Shown: positions 20,638 through 32,418 of the stretch, piece by piece
Numbering within the stretch: the first letter of the stretch is position 1
Layout: every line of letters begins with the position of its first letter
Origin: Asterochloris sp. CNOR1
Lineage: Eukaryota > Chlorophyta > Trebouxiophyceae > Trebouxiales > Trebouxiaceae
DNA: 64,000 nucleotides
Assembly: GCA_963969365.1 (NCBI GenBank)
Contig: OZ017752.1
Span: 992,001-1,056,000, forward strand
Direction of reading: 5' to 3'
Notes under the pieces: model-generated
What the model saw: the letters and a program-made list of their open reading frames with translations, nothing else
Databases searched by the model: none
What the model was told of the DNA's origin: nothing
Program-made: the position numbers and the translations under genes

Positions 20638-22313
20638 ATGAGGGCCCTGCAAGCTCCCCTGCCAGCCCAGCATCAGGCTGGCTGTCCTACATGTCTGCCT
20701 GCCGCGCACAGGCTCGGGCTGGGACATAGGCACCCAAGTCAGAGCCGCAAGCAGTGTGTGCGGGGGGGGGCAGCAGCTGAAGGCTCTGCAAACTTCACCA
20801 ATGAAGCCACAGTGCGCCCCAAGTCTGCTGAGACTGCCCGCACCATTGTGGAGGTGGTCTCACATGGCACGTTGTCCACAGTGGGCGAGGACGGCACCCC
20901 GCTGGGTACCTACAGCAGCTTCGTGCTGGACAGCGCAGGCATGCCAATTCTGCGCCTCCGCCGTGATGCAGTCCACACTGCCAACCTCAAAGCCCAGCCC
21001 AGGTGTAGCCTCTTTGTGCAGCCAGGTGAGTCTCAAGGAGCTTCTCAACACCATGATACCCTGTCCTTTGAGGTACTGGTGCAATTAGCTATTCCCGGTT
21101 TACCGCCCAGTCAGGCTGCTGAGCGTCAGAGGCCGTCTGGCCGCAAGACTGCACCAGTGCATGCGCTCCTGGTGCAAGCACCTGCCCAGTTGGGCATGTG
21201 CCTTGTCCAATCCTGACAAGTCTCTGGCATGCACGTTGGGGTGAAGCATGTGTCACATTGGGATGCAGGTGATCGTCCAGCCAAGCTGCTGGCCCGTGCC
21301 ACCCTCGTAGGGAAAGTGGAGGAGGTTGATGAGGCCACTGCAGCTGATGCAGCCCAGCGGCACCTGAAGCTGCACCCCTTCGGCGTGGGCGTGGATGAGC
21401 CTCGCGACTCAGACCTCTACCTGCGGCTCAACGCAGAGACCTGCTTCTATGTTGGCGGCATGGGGGGCAACTCCCAGGTTGGTCCTGTGTGGATTCAATG
21501 TCGATGCTGCGATCTGCATTGCCACCTCCTATAATGTGTTGATAGATGTGCAGTTGTGTAAGCTATTGTGCTACAGCCTGTCAGCTGCGCAGCATTGCGC
21601 TTTGCAAGCCCTGCTGGTTGCTGCTGAGAGCACCCATCTGCCTGCTGGCGCTGCTAGGGCAACACACTTGTGGCTGAAGCCATGCCAAAAGCGCTGCTGC
21701 AGGCGGAGGTGCTCCCCGCAGCGGAGTATTCAGCTGCCCAGCCTGATCCCCTGCGCGACGCAGCTCCCCTCCTGGTGGACCAGATGAACACGCAGAGGGC
21801 TGAGGACGTGCTGCGCATCGCAGCGCGCGCCAGCGGGGTCACCATCAACCAGATGGAGCATGCGCAGGCACGACTTGTGCAGCCATGCGGCCTGCAGCTT
21901 GTCTCAGTACCATACAGCAGCTTGGCTGTCACCTTGAGCCTGGGCATATTTCTGGGCTCAGCTTTGGAAGCTGCACAGCATTTGGTTGCTAGACTTTGTC
22001 CTCTTGACGTGTTTGCCACCTTGTCCAGTTGCAGTTGCCCATCACCCGCTGGGGACCTGTCATCCCTCCCATTTAAACACTTGCTTCGTTCAGTATGTTG
22101 CAGGCGCTCTGGGTAGACAGGCTGGGTCTGTACATCTACTCCAAGGTGCTGCGCCAGACAGGGGGCGTGGTCCGGGTGCCCTTCCTGCGCCCAGTGTCAG
22201 ATGAGCGGGATGCACGATCCACGCTGACTATGCTGGGGCAGACTGCCTGGGAGGAGGAGCGCCAGTACAAGCCCATCATGCTCAACCTGCCTGAGCCTGC
22301 TGGCATCAGCTGA
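20638..22313 (+). CDS. GLUTRBP: Plastid glutamyl-tRNA reductase-binding protein (PPOX-like fold plus DUF2470)
   Basis: Resembles plant GluTRBP/GluBP, a haem-oxygenase-like split-barrel protein that binds glutamyl-tRNA reductase and stabilises it during tetrapyrrole synthesis in the chloroplast. Exons 20638-21025, 21269-21477, 21703-21867 and 22104-22313 give 323 residues. About 60 basic/Ser-rich N-terminal residues look like a transit peptide. The split barrel follows: TARTIVEVVSHGTLSTVGED, GTYSSFVLDSAGMPIL, RCSLFVQPG, LLARATLVGKVEEV and DLYLRLNAETCFYVGGMGG. The DUF2470 part includes PLLVDQMNTQRAEDVL, VDRLGLYIYSK and RVPFLRPVSDERDARSTL. Intron 3 seems to have a GC donor (CAG then GCACGA); a GT donor would drop a well-matching segment. 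An in-frame upstream ATG exists at 20488; 20638 is preferred because the leader then looks like a plastid presequence. Confidence 0.85.
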
Positions 22314-22551
22314 GCACTGCCTGTGTGGCATTGCAAGTCCAGCATGCGACCCTACCCAGGCCTGCTGGGTCAGCCAAGGACTGCAGCTGAGGGAAATGGA
22401 AGTAAGCACTCGGCCCAGTCCCTATACCATATGAGCCTGCCAGAGTCTGTTGAAGGCCCCATCTCTGCTGCAGCGACACCTTTCATGGCATCCCAGCGTT
22501 CACACTTTGTACTCCTTCAGACAGTGATTGATGGCCAGGCTCAAAATTCAA

Positions 22552-25500
22552 TCAGGGTCTGAAGGCCGATTCTGGGGTGCTCTCTGGACTCCTGGTGCTG
22601 CCTCTGGCTTGATGGGAGTGCAGGAAACCAGCTGTGCTGCTGGCATGCACCATTCTTCCATGGGCCTGGTAGAAAACTGTCAGCACGCACAGCCAGATCG
22701 GGCCAAAGAGAGCACCTGCACAACAGGATGTCCCCACCTCAGATTGTTGCAGGTTTGGCAGCTACAGAGACACAAAACATCACCTACCTTGCAGCGGATT
22801 TGCATAAACGTTGATTCCGCCAAGTATGCCAAGTCCAGTCAGATAAGGATGGCTACTTGGTATCTCCCTGAGTATGACGTCATCTGCTTGCATGAATGCT
22901 GCCAGATGAATACCAAGCAACACAATGCCAGCAAGGGTTTGCTCCTGCACGAGCAGCATAGTCTTGAGCAGCTGGGGATGAAGAGGCGAGTTCGGCAATG
23001 CACACAAGGTGCACAGGCTGTGGGGCACAGTGCAACCCATGCAGCTCCAGCAGGCACCTCACCTGCAGGACGAGCCACACAGCTGCCGGGATGGCTATCA
23101 TCCACGCCTGGATCAGCGGCAGGAGTGCACATGCGGCGCTGCTCACTGAGGCCAGGTACACGAGGGGCAGCCCTGCCATCCTGAACGTGAGCCAAGTGAA
23201 GATGCCGTGGAAGGCAGCCAGCTTGGCTGCGCTCTCGAACACACCACGCAGAGCGCCGCTGAGGGCTGCGGCAATGTCATCCTGGGCAGACTGAGCGATT
23301 GGCAGGACCCTGACTGCCTTCTGCAGGGGGTCAGCTGTGGAGGAGAGCAGCAGGTTGAGCATGACTGCGAACAGCACAAACTGCACCACCAGCCGCATGA
23401 AGCCTGCAGACAGCGAGAAAGTTACTTGGCCACCAGAAGGACTAGACGACAGGATCTGAGGTCGCAGTGAAAGCCTGCAACAGGTGCTGGAATGCCTGGC
23501 AGGCTTCTGGCAGGCAGCACCAGCATGAACAGCTTACCTACACCCAGCCTCACCACTCCCACAGAGCCTGTGAGAGCAAAGGCAGTTGTGCTGCCCAGGC
23601 TCTGCAGCAGCACGCCTGACAGGTGCTTGCCCAGCGCTACAAGGGGCTCCGAGGCAGTGGACAGCAGGCGGCGTGCAGAGCTCAGGTCAGCAGCAGCCTC
23701 GCCAGCCTCCTGGCTGAGAACACCGTAGCAGTCCCTGGCAATGGCCTGCATGCACTCGCAGCATTGCCGCAGATTTGGCAAATGGTGTGCGGCATGCATC
23801 CACACGCAGATAAGGTCTGGGTTGCAGGCAACAGTCTGCATGCACATGTGTTGCCTGATGACTGCACAGCCAGGCGGAGGACATACCCTGCCTGCAAGGG
23901 CATGAGCTGTTCTTATAACACCGGCCTCAGCAGCTCAGAGAACCAGAAGTTGACTTCTGGGCAGCTCTCTCAGTCTGTGCAGAAGCTGGGGAGAGCCCAC
24001 GCTAGCTTACAGAGCTGCCGAGCCCACCTGCAGGTGGGCCAGCCCTTCTCCCAGCTGCAGTCTGGCCAGGTGGCTGTAGGCATGGCCTAGGCGCGACCCC
24101 AGCTCAGCTGCGCCCGGCAGGATAGCCTGCTTGGACTGCAGCGCTGTGCTGTCGCCCTCAGAGGGGACGGCACAGAGAGCAAGCCGCCGCTCGGCGGCTT
24201 GTACACCCTCAAGGGCAGCCTCGTACCTCCTGCAAGGGCAGAAGGTGATCGTCAGCTGGGCTGCTGCAGACTGTATTGCTTCAACAAAGGTGCTCAGCTT
24301 CAAGGTGCTTGCCCCCTCACTTCAGCCCACCAGCCTCAAGCTTGGGCCAGCACCCAGACAGCAGCCTGATGTTCAGTTTTGCCGCGGTTCTCACTCTGAT
24401 GCTGCCTCGCTTTGCCCCTTTCTGAGTGCCAGCTCCCCAGCCTGCCTCTGGACGGAGCGCTGCAGGTCAGAGTCCTGCAGTGCTAATGCCACAGCCGACA
24501 CGCCGCTCATCAGCTGTGCCGTTTCTTCCCCATAGCGCTGGGTTGCATCTGACAGGCTCTCCTGTGTTTTCTCAACCTGCAGACCCAAAGCCAATGTCAG
24601 GCTACCACACAGGCGAGGAGCGTGGACGCATGGTCGTCATACAAAGCCAGGAACTGAAGCCCTGACGGGAACAGCTCCGTTTCATGCAACACTTGCAAGC
24701 ATGCACGCTGCTGGCAGGATCTGGGCTGGTCTGCAGCCAAGATTTTGCAGCCTCAAGCTTCCAGAGCCACAGGCTGGCAGTGGTAAAGCAAACACAAGCA
24801 GTGCTAGCGTCAGCACCTCCTCCACTTTCATTCTGTTCCAGCGTTCGGCTTCTGCCAGCGCTGCGCTGTGACGAGCCAGGTCCACCAGCAGCTCCTGACG
24901 CTCCCCGTGGGTGCACTCGTGGGGTCCATGCAGGCTGTAGTACAGCAGCTTGGCATCCTGGAACACCTGCAGCGCAACGCACACTGTGCAGGCATCCGCC
25001 AGTACAGCAGCTCGGCATCCTGGGAGACCTGCAGCGCAACACAACTTGTGCGGCAAGTGCTGACCGTGCCTGGTGCCTGATGCTGCCACAAGAATACTCT
25101 TCCCGCAGCTATGGCCATGAGCAGCCATCAGAGTGGCAGACACAGCTGAGCCATCAGACTGGCAGACACAGGAAGGGCTTCATACAAAAAGTTGAGGCAG
25201 CTGCTGTTATCCTCAGAGCCATGCATCAAGCCTGAAGTGAGCATGCTTCCAGATGGCTGGCGGCAGCAGGTGCAGGGCAGAGAGGCAAGCAGGGCAGTGC
25301 TTGCCTTGCCTGCGTGAGGTTGTGTGCCTCAGCCAGCTCACGCGCCCAGTTCTCACCCCAGGCCTGAGCTGCAGGCAGGTGCTGTGCGGCCGCCTCCTGA
25401 AGCCGACTGGTGTAGTTGGCCAGCCAGTGGTGCATGGGGCCCTGCAGGAGGAACGCTGGCGGATGCTTCCCTGGACATGACGGCTGACACCTTCAGAGCT

Positions 25501-28172
25501 CTGGAGTGTCCGTGCACAGTGGCATGCTGGCCCACGACCACAGGCAGCAACTCCAGATGCCAGTTGCTGTGGCAACACAAGAGCATTGTGGTGCAGAGGT
25601 AGCTCACGGGTCAGACAGATGGCCCACCTGTGCCTGTGGTGCGTGGGATGCGTTTTGCCACCGCCCAGGCAGGGCCTCGCGTACAGACATCACCACAGTG
25701 CGCCCCTCCTGGCCTGCACAGCACCAACAGCAGCATCCACAGGCATGCCAGGGGCGCAGGCTGCCCTTCAAGCACAGCCAGACACAGCAGATATGCAGAC
25801 TGCGGGCAGATGATCACCTGCACTGAGCGGCATTTTACACCGAGGTGCCTCACCAATTTGGATTGCCAAAAACAGCGTCAGCAACAGTGACCCAAGAATG
25901 GTGGTGAAGATGAGGCCTGCAGACAGAATCATGGCTTGAGATGCAGGTCCATCAGGTGTTCATCCCTGGGGCCAGCGGCAGCCAGGTGACTGGCAGCACG
26001 TCCGCATACAAGCTGGAAAGCTGGTGTCACCAGAGGCAACAAAGGAGTGCAGGTTGGCACGGAGTGCAGCCTTGGCACGCCTGTCCAGCGCTGACAGCAG
26101 CCCTGTCTGCCACTTCCAGCACTGCCTGGCCAGCCTGCCAAGGCTTGATAACAGCGGCGAGGCATCTGCACAGCACAGCAGAGAGCAGTGAGATTCTCAC
26201 AGCTGATGCTCTATCTTGTCTGTGCGAAATGGTAGGCATCATGACCATGGGCACTGTATGCTTGCCTTTCTCCTGCCCTGCCTGGCCATCCTCCCAATTG
26301 CTGAGCTCTTTGGCGGCCCTATTGCCGCCAGCTGACTGTGTCAGGTACCAGTGAGCACCAAAATACATGAAAGGCAGTAAGCCGAGGCTGACTGCCGCTG
26401 TGACGGCGACGAGCAGCAGCTGCACTGCCACTTGCCAGTTGGCCAAGGTCTGCAGCCAGGCAATGGCATGGTCAGCACAGTGCTGCAGCAGTCCTGCCTC
26501 ACAGAAGTCCCTTGCTTGCAGCGTTGAGTGCTGCACCTAGTGTTGGATTGGATGGCCGCCATCAGCCTACACTCATGACGACAGTGCGGTCACAGAGTCC
26601 AGGCTGCAGTCTCCTCACTTGCAGCCACTGCAACAGCTCATAGAGCAGGCAGGCCCTGATGAGCCATCGGAAGAGCGTCCTGCTGCCAGCGTGGTCCACT
26701 GCAGCAAGGCTGTGCTGAGAGTGCAGGCTCTTCACTGGTGGATGGTGCAGCGCCCGCGGCTGCTGCAGGCTTTTAGCTCGCGCTGCCTGAATGCCCAGCT
26801 GGGTGTAGTCCCCAACCCACTGGCTCAGCTTCTGCAGATGGCAGCCAAAAAATGGCAGGTCACTTGCTGGCAGGGCCTGACGGGAGACCTGACCTGAGGA
26901 GGATGACTCACCAGCTATCAGAACATGTGCAATGGAAGGCGGAATGCATGGATTACACTTCTTCAGGCAGACATGTAATTGTACTCCAGAGGGCATGGCG
27001 CAGCTGACCTGCAGAGTGCCCGGCACCTGGCCGGTGCGGCGGCGGCGGTGGCGACTTTTGCTGGGCAGCTGGCGGCTGAGGGGCCCTTCTGTGCGCGCTG
27101 ACGCAGCTGCCCAGGAGCCCGGCACGGCAGGGGCAGCCTCTGGGGTGGGCACACCTGCAGAGCAGGAGAGGCAGCTGCCGGTCTGTCAACATGGGCGCGG
27201 GTCATGAATTGCAAGGCGCTGTCGAGTTCAGCTGTGCATATCTGCCGCCTAGTGCCGGTCAGACACTGGGCATTGGTCACCTGCAATGCTCGCTTCTGGA
27301 GTGACATCCCTAGCCTCTGTGCGTGACGCTGCTGCAGGGGGCGCATCTTGGGGTCCAGCAGGTGGTGGCTTTGCACGTCCAGCCCCTGCATGCAGCTCCC
27401 CGCGTAGTGTGGCCGCGGCCCCCTGCCTGTCCTGCGTGGCCTGCTCATAGTCTAGGGCATAGCGGCGCCACCGCTTCAGCCAGCGCCAGATGTCATTCAC
27501 AGTGTCCACCACTGTGTGCAGCGGCAGCAGGACCACTAAGAGGGTCGTCACAGGCAGCGACCTGCAGCATGAAGCCGGGGGAGACAATCGCGGTGCTGCT
27601 GGATGTCTGGCACTGTGTTTATGGGCACCATGTGCAGCGGCAGCAGGACCAGCAGCCGGGCGACCACAGACAGGCAGCACACAGCTGAAGGACCGGGATG
27701 GTTTACCTGACTGACAAGCAGGGGCGGTGGGAGCTCGGTGGGGGCACCTGGTCAGCACGCTCATTGTGGACAAGCTGACAGTGCTGGCAGGCTCACTTTG
27801 AAGCAGGCAGACAGCACACCTGGGCTGCTGCAGCTGGCGGTCAAGCTGCTGCACCAGAAAGTCCTTGGCATCCCGCAGAGCTATTGAGCACAGCAGGGCC
27901 CACAGCATCGCATCCCTGAAGGCTGCCAGCAGGCTCCAGAGGTTCCAAAGGACCACGCCCACCACCAGCACAAGTGCCAGCCCACTGGCATGCAGGACCA
28001 CCTGCAGGCGCAATGCAGGAGATGTCGCTTGCTGCCCAGCTGGGAGCATCCCATTGTGGGTGGCCAGTGCCCGCACCTGAAGGTATTGATCACTCAATTG
28101 ATCAGCCCTTTCTGCTACATCTAACTCTGGCCCATCATCGACCTCACTCTCAAAGCTTGAGCTGCCTGCCAT
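22552..28172 (-). CDS. TMEM245: TMEM245-like polytopic membrane protein (AI-2E transporter superfamily)
   Basis: Large membrane protein of the TMEM245 family, distantly related to bacterial AI-2E exporters; function poorly known. Start 28172-28170, stop 22552. Exon 1 (28172-28077) encodes an acidic cytosolic start, MAGSSSFESEVDDGPELDV. Recognisable exons then follow: GLALVLVVGVVLWNLWSLLA, LPVTTLLVVLLPLHTVVDTV, a basic linker, WQVAVQLLLVAVTAAVSLGL, GLIFTTILGSLLLTLFLAIQ, several soluble coiled stretches (GERQELLVDLARHSAALAEA; KTQESLSDATQRYGEETAQL), then the conserved C-terminal block with FAVMLNLLLSS, GIFTWLTFRMAGLPLVYLAS, AWMIAIPAAVWLVLQ, HPYLTGLGILGGINVYANP and GALFGPIWLCVLTVFYQ. The C-terminal half aligns best with animal TMEM245. 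One intron appears to start with GC (ACGCAG then GCAAGG, near 25310). Not every small exon boundary in the middle is settled. Two introns carry exon echoes. Confidence 0.85.
24939..25042 (-). repeat. Tandem duplicated exon start in TMEM245
   Basis: On the minus strand, acceptor plus exon start GCTGCAGGTGTTCCAGGATG ... AAGCTGCTGTACT (24979-24939) has a twin, GCTGCAGGTCTCCCAGGATG ... GAGCTGCTGTACT (25042-25000), about 61 bp upstream. Both keep the acceptor and encode VFQDAKLLY or VSQDAELLY. The downstream copy continues into the long coiled exon; the upstream one soon leaves frame unless it splices at a nearby GT. Confidence 0.75.
27504..27682 (-). repeat. Tandem echo of a TMEM245 transmembrane exon
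   Basis: The exon text at 27560-27504 (minus: TCGCTGCCTGTGACGACCCT, then GTGGTCCTGCTGCCGCTGCA) is repeated about 121 bp upstream at 27682-27626 (CTGCCTGTCTGTGGTCGCCC, then CTGGTCCTGCTGCCGCTGCA). The upstream copy lies in the intron and has lost the clean acceptor and reading frame. Confidence 0.7.
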
Positions 28173-28284
28173 GTTCCTGCTTCAGCATGAGAACGAATCC
28201 GTCCTGGCTGCTTCGACCCTGAGAGTCTGATGTGGCTTCCACACTGCCCTCTTTCGGAGAAAGCTCGAAGTCTCCAAGAGACCC
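28173..28284. promoter_or_regulatory. Probable bidirectional promoter, TMEM245 / TMEM135
   Basis: 112 bp between the divergent start codons of two membrane-protein genes. No specific motif seen. Confidence 0.45.
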
Positions 28285-31200
28285 ATGTCTTCGCTACAAT
28301 GTGAGGAGGAGCAGAGGCGTCCCGCGGTCAGGGTGTCGAGCTCTGAGCAGCTGGAGCTCCTGCTGAGGTGTGTGTTGCTTGGCACTTTCCGAATATCTGG
28401 CCCAGCACACCGACACCTTCTCCGCAGCACAGATCAGTGCGCCAACTGTTCTCGTGAAAGGAACTCCCGAGATTGCTGCATGCAGGACTTTCAAACAGCA
28501 TGACCACCATAGGGCGTGGTTCAGGTTGCTCAACGCTGTGTTGCGCGGTGCTACAACGGGCTTCTGTCTCAGGTGAGGCACTACATGCCTGCATGGTGCC
28601 TTTGTGGCTGTCACCTCATCTCATGTCTGTCTGCTGGCATGCAGGGGAGGCCTGCACCTTGTCTCTTTCCTTGTGCGCCTGTCTGCTAATTTCCGCAGAA
28701 GACAGGCCCGCAAGTCCCTCAATTTCCTGGACAAGCTACATGACACACTCCGCTACACAGCATTTCTTGGAGCCTTTGGAGGCATCTTTGTGAGCGTGGA
28801 CGAGGGCATCGCTGCGGCCTTTGGCAAGCGCAAGTACGGTGTCTACAACTGCCTGGAGCCTGCCCGACAGCTGCATGGCGCACCATGTCCATGTGCCAGA
28901 TGGGACGGCTGCCTGCCAGCTGCATGGGCACCAGATAAGGCTGCAATTGCTGCTGTTCCTGCTGCAAAGTCATACTTGGTCACAACAAAGTGTGCCACAC
29001 CTGTCAGGCAGCACTGGTCGCAGCTGCACCTACTTACAGCAGCAGATGTCGAGCCAGCTTGAGACTGCCTGCAGGACTGCTGGGTGGCGGGCCTTTGCAG
29101 CAGGCACAGCAGCAGGCCCTTCACTGCTGCTGACCGGGTGAGCCTGAAGTCTCTGCCCCATTGCACTGCTCCGTGCTGCGATTTCAGTGCGGCTTGTGCA
29201 CTGGCCATTGTGTCTGTCAGCACCACCGCTGATGGTCAGCAGTTCAAGCCAGCACTTTGGCACAGATGGCCCCGTTTCGCCGTGGGGCGCAGCAGGCTGC
29301 TGCCCCAGTCAAGGTGCTTCTCACCAGACGTAGCTGCAGCATTTATGTGTGCCTCCCGCCACTGTTTGCAGGCCCAAGAACCGGCATACCAGCCTGGCCC
29401 TGTACATCCTGCTGCGGGGGTTGACCCTGCTGGTGCGCTGCGGGAACAAAACAAGTGCCCACCCCTGGGTGCACAGAGCGCTGGGCCCCACCCGCTGGCG
29501 CCACGGCGATACAGCCCTCATGTGTCTCAGCACCAGCCAGATTGGATATTCATGGATCATGATGCCCTGGACGCTGCCGCCCAGCTATGTCAGCTTCCTC
29601 AACAAGCATGGGGGAAAGCCGCACTACCTGTACAGGGCTGCACAGGTGCATGCTTACCTGGCTATGCTGCCGCCCAGCTGTGTCAGCCTCCTTGAAGCGC
29701 ACAGGAGAAACCTCACTACCTGCACAAGGCTGGATGAGATGGATGCCCAGGCAGCAGCTGGCTTCTCATTCTGGTTGCCGTGCTCAGTCTGATGCTGTTG
29801 TGCTTGGAGTCATGCCTGTGGGCTCACTGAAGCTAAGGTGAAGTTCCAGGCATAACCCCTCCCTACCTCAATGCTAAAAGTGTGCATAGCCCTTCGCGTT
29901 GAGCAGCTCTCCATATTCAGCAGCACTTCGCACACTGCTGCAGACCTGCACTGCTCCTGTGGCTTGTGCGATGCCTCTACAGCAGGGCCAATGCTGCTTG
30001 TCTAGTGCCCGCTGCTGCTGGCATGATTTGGTGAATGCACCCTCCCTTCACCTTCTGCAGGAGCTCTCTCTGCGCAACAGTGCTGGGCAGCCCCCTGGGC
30101 GCCTGCAGGCGCTGCAGGGGACTCGTCACGCAGCCTACACAGGGTCCCAGGTCTGTCCCATTCTGCACCCTGGGCGCGGCTGCGAGCAGCATGCCTGGGT
30201 GGACTTCCTGCCCCGCGCCTACTGCAGGTGACCAGCAACAAGAGCTCCACCTGCTGGGGGTACCCTGCTTGTTGCCAGCATTAGGATCCTACCTACCACA
30301 GCAGCCAAACAGTGCTGCATGCGACAAGGCCCCTTTTGTGTCCACCAGGCTTGTTCTGCCCTCACGCCTTCAGTACATGGCTTAGACACTACTATGTGGC
30401 ACGCTGCTCATTGCTCCCGCCTGCCTGTCTCAGATGGCCAAGCTGTGCCTTGCCTAGCCGCCCACAGCTGACTGCTGGCTGCAACGATCGTACGCCTGCC
30501 CTGAAGGGCACTCCCAGTCTACCTTCCTGTGTATGTGCTACCAGCCATCCTGGTGCACCGCAAACATCTGATCTCCGGGGAGACCGCGCCGATCATCTGG
30601 GCAAAGGTTGCAAGGGGCGCTGCACGCTCCAGCCTGTTCCTAGCGTTGTACTGCACGCTGGCCTGGCGAGGGGCCTGCGTGGGCTTCCAGACAACAGGTG
30701 GGCGGGCGAACCCAAGTGTTTCCAGACTTCACTCTCAGACTTGGCCTCTTCTGTTGTAGCAATGCAGGTAGGGGTCAAACAAGCAGGTTGAGGTTGCTGA
30801 AGGGGCCTGGTCTGGCAGAGCTGAATTGGACAGGTGCTGTTGGACAGTAGGGTCAATGCAGCTGTCGGGCTGCAGAATGGTCTGCCCGGCCCCCATAAGG
30901 GCGGCTGGGTGCTTTGCTGCCTGCCTGCCCTGCTCACCGGCAGCACGGCGGTGCTGCTGTCAGACTAGGACTTGAGGCATCAAGCTTGAAGGACTCGACG
31001 CCCTTTAGATTGCAGGACAAAAAGTGCCTTTGCTGTATGCAGCTGCACAGCTGCCCTGCCTGGCCCTGCTGTCACTGCAGGCAGCTGCCACCACCATCAT
31101 GCCTGCCCATGCTGCAGGGCGAGCAACGGGCGCCATCATTGCTGGCAGCTGCTGGACTGGGGGCCTAGCAGCCCTGGTAGAGAAGAAGTCACGGCGCATG

Positions 31201-32159
31201 GAGCTGGCCATCTACTGCCTGTCTCGCGCCATCGAGTCATTTGCACTGTGTCTGGCCTCCTGGGGATGGGTCAAGTCCAATAGGTACGTGGGAGCACCTG
31301 GAGCCTGGACCTGCTTTAACTGCCCCAGGCGGCAGTGTGTACCCAAGTTGACATGCAGCATTGCAGAGCCGTCAGTCACGGCGGGCTACTTTCTGCTGTG
31401 GGACAGATCCAGCCAGCTTCCTGCTGCCCCTGCAAGCTGTTGTGTCCCCTGTAGGCTGCCCAAACGCATTGACGTGCTGATGTTCAGCCTAGCCACAGCT
31501 GCCATCATGCACTGCTACTCCGGGTCCCAGGGCCGACACCGAGACGTCTTCAGGAGCAAATATCTGAATGTGCTGGACTTCATTTTTGGAAGCCAGGGTG
31601 AGTGCTGTTGGAGTTTGCCTGACCGCTATATCTGCGCACCAGTGCACACAGCAAGCCTGCTTCAGCCCTCACATCAGTGTGCCCCTGGCACACAACCAGA
31701 TTGCAAGCTGCAGCGCTGAGACGCATCATCACACCTGCTGCAGGGGTCAAGGAGGGCAGCATCAAGCACAGCCCCTCCACTGCAGAGCTGCTGGCACACC
31801 TGGAGGCCCGCATGCCCGTCCAGGCAGCCACCCTGCGGCGGTGAGTGAACCTCACCTGCTTATGTGCTGGTCTCCTGCATCCTGGTCAGAAGCCCTGAAC
31901 AGCCTGACCTGCGGCTCCCCTGCTTTGGCATTCTGCTGCACATCAGACCCCAGCACCTGCAGCGTTGGTGCTGTGCAGGCGTACTGGCAGCTTCCTAGGG
32001 TCGCTGGAGAACTTGCAGAGCCTTGCCCATGCGGACGAGGATGAGACAGACAGCCCGCGCAGCCTGGCCTCAGACTCTGGCGTGACAAGCTTCAGGCTCA
32101 TTCAGCAGCGGCTGTCTGCAGAGCGTCAGCGAGCAAGCACTGATTCTGAGCGCCCCTGA
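28285..32159 (+). CDS. TMEM135: TMEM135-like peroxisome/mitochondrion-associated membrane protein
   Basis: Matches the TMEM135/PMP52 family, linked in animals to peroxisomes, mitochondrial dynamics and lipid storage. Well-supported exons lie at about 28438-28572, 28645-28832, 29075-29137, 29370-29645, 30060-30227, 30510-30701, 31118-31283, 31454-31599, 31745-31840 and 31980-32159. Family features include FLDKLHDTLRYTAFLGAFGG with a following SVDEG, a Tim17-like Gly/Ala-rich helix AFAAGTAAGPSLLLTG, LYILLRGLTLLVRCGNK, QIGYSWIMMPWTLPPSYVSF, a Cys-containing loop, VYLPVYVLPAILVHRK, and VEKKSRRMELAIYCLSRAIE, the strongest signature. The tail is acidic and Ser-rich. The first intron is ambiguous: ATG at 28285 is followed either by an intron ending at 28405 or one ending at 28437, both in frame. 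Intron 5 holds a duplicated exon end. Confidence 0.85.
29571..29738 (+). repeat. Tandem echo of a TMEM135 exon end in the next intron
   Basis: The exon end at 29571-29645 (GCTGCCGCCCAGCTATGTCA ... CACTACCTGTACAGGGCTG) is repeated 93 bp later at about 29664-29738 (GCTGCCGCCCAGCTGTGTCA ... CACTACCTGCACAAGGCTGG), inside the intron. The copy still reads LPPSCVSLLEAHRRN and CTRLDE in one frame, but its donor is lost. Confidence 0.8.
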
Positions 32160-32418
32160 GTGACTGCCTGCAATCATTTTAGTCCCAAACCAAAAGCATG
32201 TGTGTGATCGAGTGTGACATATTCCTGCCAGTGCAATCCCACTTGCCATGTCCCAATTAATCCCTGAGCTCTCGTCTGACAGTGTTGGTCCAGACATACG
32301 TTTTTTGAAAAGTGGGCAATCAAATGCCTGCGTCTTGCAGAGTAGAAAATGATGAATTGTTTCATTGCTGCCTGAGTGTCATGGAACAGACTGCTGCAGC
32401 ACAGTCTGTGTTCCGGCA

